Below are positions 41,708 to 43,661 of a stretch of 43,661 nt of DNA, in pieces. The notes beneath the pieces are model-generated. The model worked only from the letters and a program-made list of their open reading frames with translations, was not told the origin of the DNA and ran no database searches. Position 1 is the first letter of the stretch. Each line of letters starts with the position of its first letter. Position numbers and translations under genes: made by a program. The DNA comes from Candidatus Rokuibacteriota bacterium (GTDB lineage: Bacteria > Methylomirabilota > Methylomirabilia > Rokubacteriales > CSP1-6), in assembly GCA_003221455.1 (NCBI GenBank), contig QHRX01000005.1, positions 1-43,661 of the forward strand, written 5' to 3'.

Positions 41708-41905
41708 ATGACGGGTCCCGGAGTGCGGGTTAATGACGGTCCTCGTCTCGATGGCGCCGGGGTGCTGGTCGTCGACGACGCGCCTGTTGTGCGAGAGGTC
41801 GTGACCGATATCCTCACGCAGTACGGCGCCAAGGTCACCGCGGTCGGTTCCGCCGAGTTGGCGCTGGCCGGAGCGCCCCCGCCGTGCTCCTGAGCGACCT
41901 CGCGG
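41708..41905 (+). pseudogene. Receiver-domain relic cut by an IS1-like fragment
   Basis: ATG 41708 (GGGGGTGAG upstream) begins MTGPGVRVNDGPRLDGAGVL, VVDDAPVVREVVTDILTQYG and AKVTAVGSAELALA, a CheY-type receiver start with the acidic pair. After a frameshift AVLLSDLAG gives the phospho-Asp strand, and there homology ends at the IS1-like relic. The dyad at 41637 was probably its promoter element. Confidence 0.7.
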
Positions 41906-42273
41906 GTCAAGCCCGTGAATCTTCTCATCCCCATTCGCACGCTGAGGTTCTGACGCTCCGCGAAGCTGGTCGAGAGGTGGTGCGGATCGGGATCGCCAGC
42001 GATGCGGACCCGCCGCGTCCCGAGGCGCTGAGCGGGACGGTAACGGGCCTCCGGCTGGCGCTGGCCCGAGTCCCCCTCGCACAGCTTGACCAAACCTCGC
42101 GTAGTCCAACTCTGAGCCCCGTTGGCGCCCTCCACAGCCTCGAGGTAGACCTTGTGACCGTCCGTCGTGAGCTGGACGCGCGAGGAGAGCCGGTGGGCCA
42201 AGTCCCGGATGGGCGCCGGGGCCGCAAAGCCGTCTCGCCGCCCGACGGCCCATGTGGGAACGAGCTTGCTAGG
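41896..42273 (-). mobile_element. IS1-like transposase relic
   Basis: Minus-strand reading: KLVPTWAVGRRDGFAAPAPI, RDLAHRLSSRVQLTTDGHKV, YLEAVEGANG, a frameshifted stretch (SELDYAR), LVKLCEG, GDPDPHHLSTSFAERQNLSV and RMGMRRFTGLTREVA. This is the conserved core of IS1-type transposases (D-T-K-L-V-P, T-T-D-G-x-K-x-Y, H-I-S-T-S-x-V-E-R-Q-N-L-x-x-R-M). Both ends and the N-terminal HTH are missing; no terminal inverted repeats were found. Dead element. Confidence 0.75.
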
Positions 42274-42355
42274 CCACGGAAGCGGGCGTGAGTGACCACA
42301 TTTGGCAGCTGTCGGAAATCGCGAAACTCGCAGGGATCTAGCACGGAGGAATCCC

Positions 42356-42613
42356 ATGTCATGTGACGACTGGGACCAGGAGTACCACCTGACACCGAGA
42401 GGTTGGAAGACGGGGTCCTCCAAGCACTATGGCCGGGTCGATCATGAGGCACCCCGCCCCCCGGACGCGGTCGAGACGTGGGAACAGCATGCTTCGCAGA
42501 CTTCCGGATGGTCTAGAGAGATCCGCATGCAACGCCTGATCTGGCACGATCCAGCGATCAGGGAAGAAGATCGCAAGGCGCTGAGGTCAAAATTCCAATC
42601 TCCGTTCCAGTGA
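42356..42613 (+). CDS. Small hypothetical protein (W/H/D-rich)
   Basis: 85 aa from the ATG at 42356 with GGAGGA 5 bases upstream, the best ribosome site in this part. It starts MSCDDWDQEYHLTPRGWKTG and ends LRSKFQSPFQ. It is hydrophilic, with five Trp and several His/Asp, and has no signal peptide or membrane span. Codon use is more AT-rich at third positions than neighbours. I do not know a family; a stress- or partner-binding role would be guesswork. Confidence 0.65.
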   Translation: MSCDDWDQEYHLTPRGWKTGSSKHYGRVDHEAPRPPDAVETWEQHASQTSGWSREIRMQRLIWHDPAIREEDRKALRSKFQSPFQ

Positions 42614-43078
42614 AACGGAGACACGATTTCCACCACCACCCGCTCTCCCATGCGCCCTGGGGCCAGCATCGGGTCGCGGCGGACGAGGTGTGGCTGTTCA
42701 GCACAGGGAGACCGGAGGGGTGGGACAGCCGGTCCGTCGGACCCGTCCGCCGAGCCGACGTTCGCGCGACGGCGCGCGCCGTCGTGACGCTGGACTCAAA
42801 TCGGACCCGGCCCACACGCTCGAGCAGGGGATTCGCATCCACTATAATAAGTGACGAACCTGCGGGCTCGTGGCCGTAGCCGGGCTCGATCACCAGCCGT
42901 CCGACCTGCTGCTCGGCGCGATTCTCGAGGCTGGCCGCACGGCAAAGCGGCGGGCTCGCTGCCAACCTCAAGACGATCGCCAGCAACCGCGCCGTTGGGC
43001 CGTGTCTCGCTCCGGAGCGGCGGTGGCAATGGCGGGCGGATCCAATGGGCTTCGGGCCGTCCTGGTGAGGCGCCAGCT
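42614..43078. other. Intergenic sequence, no supported gene
   Basis: Open frames on both strands are low-complexity. Minus-strand ANPLLERVGRVRFES (around 42800-42850) looks protein-like but has no start or continuation. The short AT-rich patch CACTATAATAAGTGA at 42839-42853 contains a -10-like TATAAT. Confidence 0.4.
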
Positions 43079-43156
43079 TACGCCGGGACTGATTTCATCG
43101 TTGTCCGGGACGGCCGGATTGCCGCCGTTTATCTCTTTTTCGACAAGCTACCCTGA
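43079..43156 (+). pseudogene. SnoaL/NTF2-like C-terminal relic
   Basis: The fragment YAGTDFIVVRDGRIAAVYLF followed by FDKLP-stop is the usual end of SnoaL-like domain proteins (G-x-D-F-x-V-x-R-D-G-R-I-A-x-V-Y). Preceding codons in this frame are unrelated. It overlaps the stop of the oxidoreductase on the other strand. Confidence 0.6.
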
Positions 43157-43661
43157 CCTGGACTCGCTGGCTCCATCGACGTCAAACATCACCTTGCCGC
43201 CCCGCTGAACGTGGGCGACGGCTTCGCGGAAGGCGGTAAGCGGATAGGTCGCTGCGATAGGCACTCGAATCGCGCCTGAAGCGACGAGCGGCGCCGTCTC
43301 GCGCAGCGCGCCCGGTATTTTCAACTCGACATCAGGATGGTTGAGGAAGAAGCCCTTGACGAGGACACGCTTGGCGATCAGGTCGAGCGGGGCGATAGTG
43401 ACTGGCTCGCCGCTCATCAGAGCATAGACGACGAGCGTCCCGGATTGGCTGAGAACGCCGGCTATGGTTGCGGCGGCTTTGCCTGCGACCCCGTCAATGC
43501 CGAGCGGCACGCGGGCGTCGCCGATCGTCGCCCGAATTTTGTTGAGCGCCCCACTCTGATCGACGATCACGAGGTCGCCGCCGACGGCTTGCAGCTCAGG
43601 AACAAGCTCGGGGCGGCGAACGAAGTTGATTGTCTTGAGGCCGCGCGCCTTGGCAATTGCG
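43148..43661 (-). CDS. Zinc-type alcohol dehydrogenase/quinone oxidoreductase, 5' part beyond window
   Basis: 171 codons visible from the window edge to TAG. They show the second half of the MDR Rossmann domain and the C-terminal substrate domain: GLKTINFVRRPELVPELQAV, GGDLVIVD, VPLGIDGVAGKAAATIAGVL, GTLVVYALMSGEPVTIAPLD, KRVLVKGFFLNH, FREAVAHVQRGGKVMFDV. The pattern fits the trans-2-enoyl-CoA reductase (MECR/ETR)-like or zinc-dependent quinone oxidoreductase branch. The catalytic domain and start lie outside the window, so substrate cannot be judged. Confidence 0.88.
   Translation of the reverse strand, partial: AIAKARGLKTINFVRRPELVPELQAVGGDLVIVDQSGALNKIRATIGDARVPLGIDGVAGKAAATIAGVLSQSGTLVVYALMSGEPVTIAPLDLIAKRVLVKGFFLNHPDVELKIPGALRETAPLVASGAIRVPIAATYPLTAFREAVAHVQRGGKVMFDVDGASESRSG

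Noticed and set aside
42610-42879. Plus-strand frame after the 85-aa protein
   Set aside because: No ribosome site beyond read-through overlap, low complexity, no recognisable family.

Overview
The window is GC-rich bacterial DNA. The gene families and their order suggest a Rokubacteria/Methylomirabilota-like or similar deep-branching soil bacterium, but this is inference: there is no rRNA or other taxonomic marker. Many Shine-Dalgarno sites, ATGA/TGATG gene overlaps and clear signal peptides make gene calling reliable on the left. I recognised no tRNA, rRNA or CRISPR.

Left third (1-10.4 kb, all minus strand): an exopolysaccharide operon read right to left. It runs NusG/RfaH-like antiterminator, Wza-type export lipoprotein-family protein, Wzz/GumC chain-length protein, BY-kinase, YvcK (UDP-sugar-binding regulator), polyprenyl-phosphate sugar transferase and nucleotide-sugar dehydrogenase, followed by a secreted FG-GAP propeller protein that runs off the window. 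Two degraded relics of sugar-nucleotide genes lie at its edges: a glmS 3' end (about 10.1-10.35 kb) and a second dehydrogenase 5' end (about 2.5-2.6 kb).

10.4-18.7 kb (minus): a stressosome signalling locus, rsbR-rsbS-rsbT-rsbX, translationally coupled to a histidine kinase whose N-terminus looks like the RsbT-binding domain of RsbU. Two tandem NarL-type response regulators follow it, and a REC-PAS-GAF-GGDEF protein lies upstream. The likely logic is stress sensing, RsbT release, kinase, then transcription, with c-di-GMP as a parallel output.

19.6-22 kb (minus): an iron operon of cupredoxin, FTR1 permease, HemP and an outer-membrane channel, with a DtxR/IdeR-like box just upstream of its first gene.

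22.6-28.7 kb: a LysR regulator divergent from an MBL-fold hydrolase with an in-frame TGA (probable selenocysteine, with a SECIS-like hairpin), an MFS transporter coupled to it, a DUF318/ArsP-type permease and a BT1-type MFS transporter.

29.4-30.8 kb: a secreted cupredoxin and a GlcG/HbpS-like protein behind a good sigma-70 promoter.

31-43.7 kb: a scarred, mobile-DNA-rich region. It holds two 376-bp direct repeats carrying tyrosine-recombinase 3' ends around a TMTC-like membrane/TPR gene, a truncated MFS gene, a frameshifted response regulator next to a MASE1 hybrid kinase, a Crp/Fnr regulator, a receiver relic cut by an IS1-like relic, a small conserved-looking ORF, and a zinc-type oxidoreductase that runs off the window.
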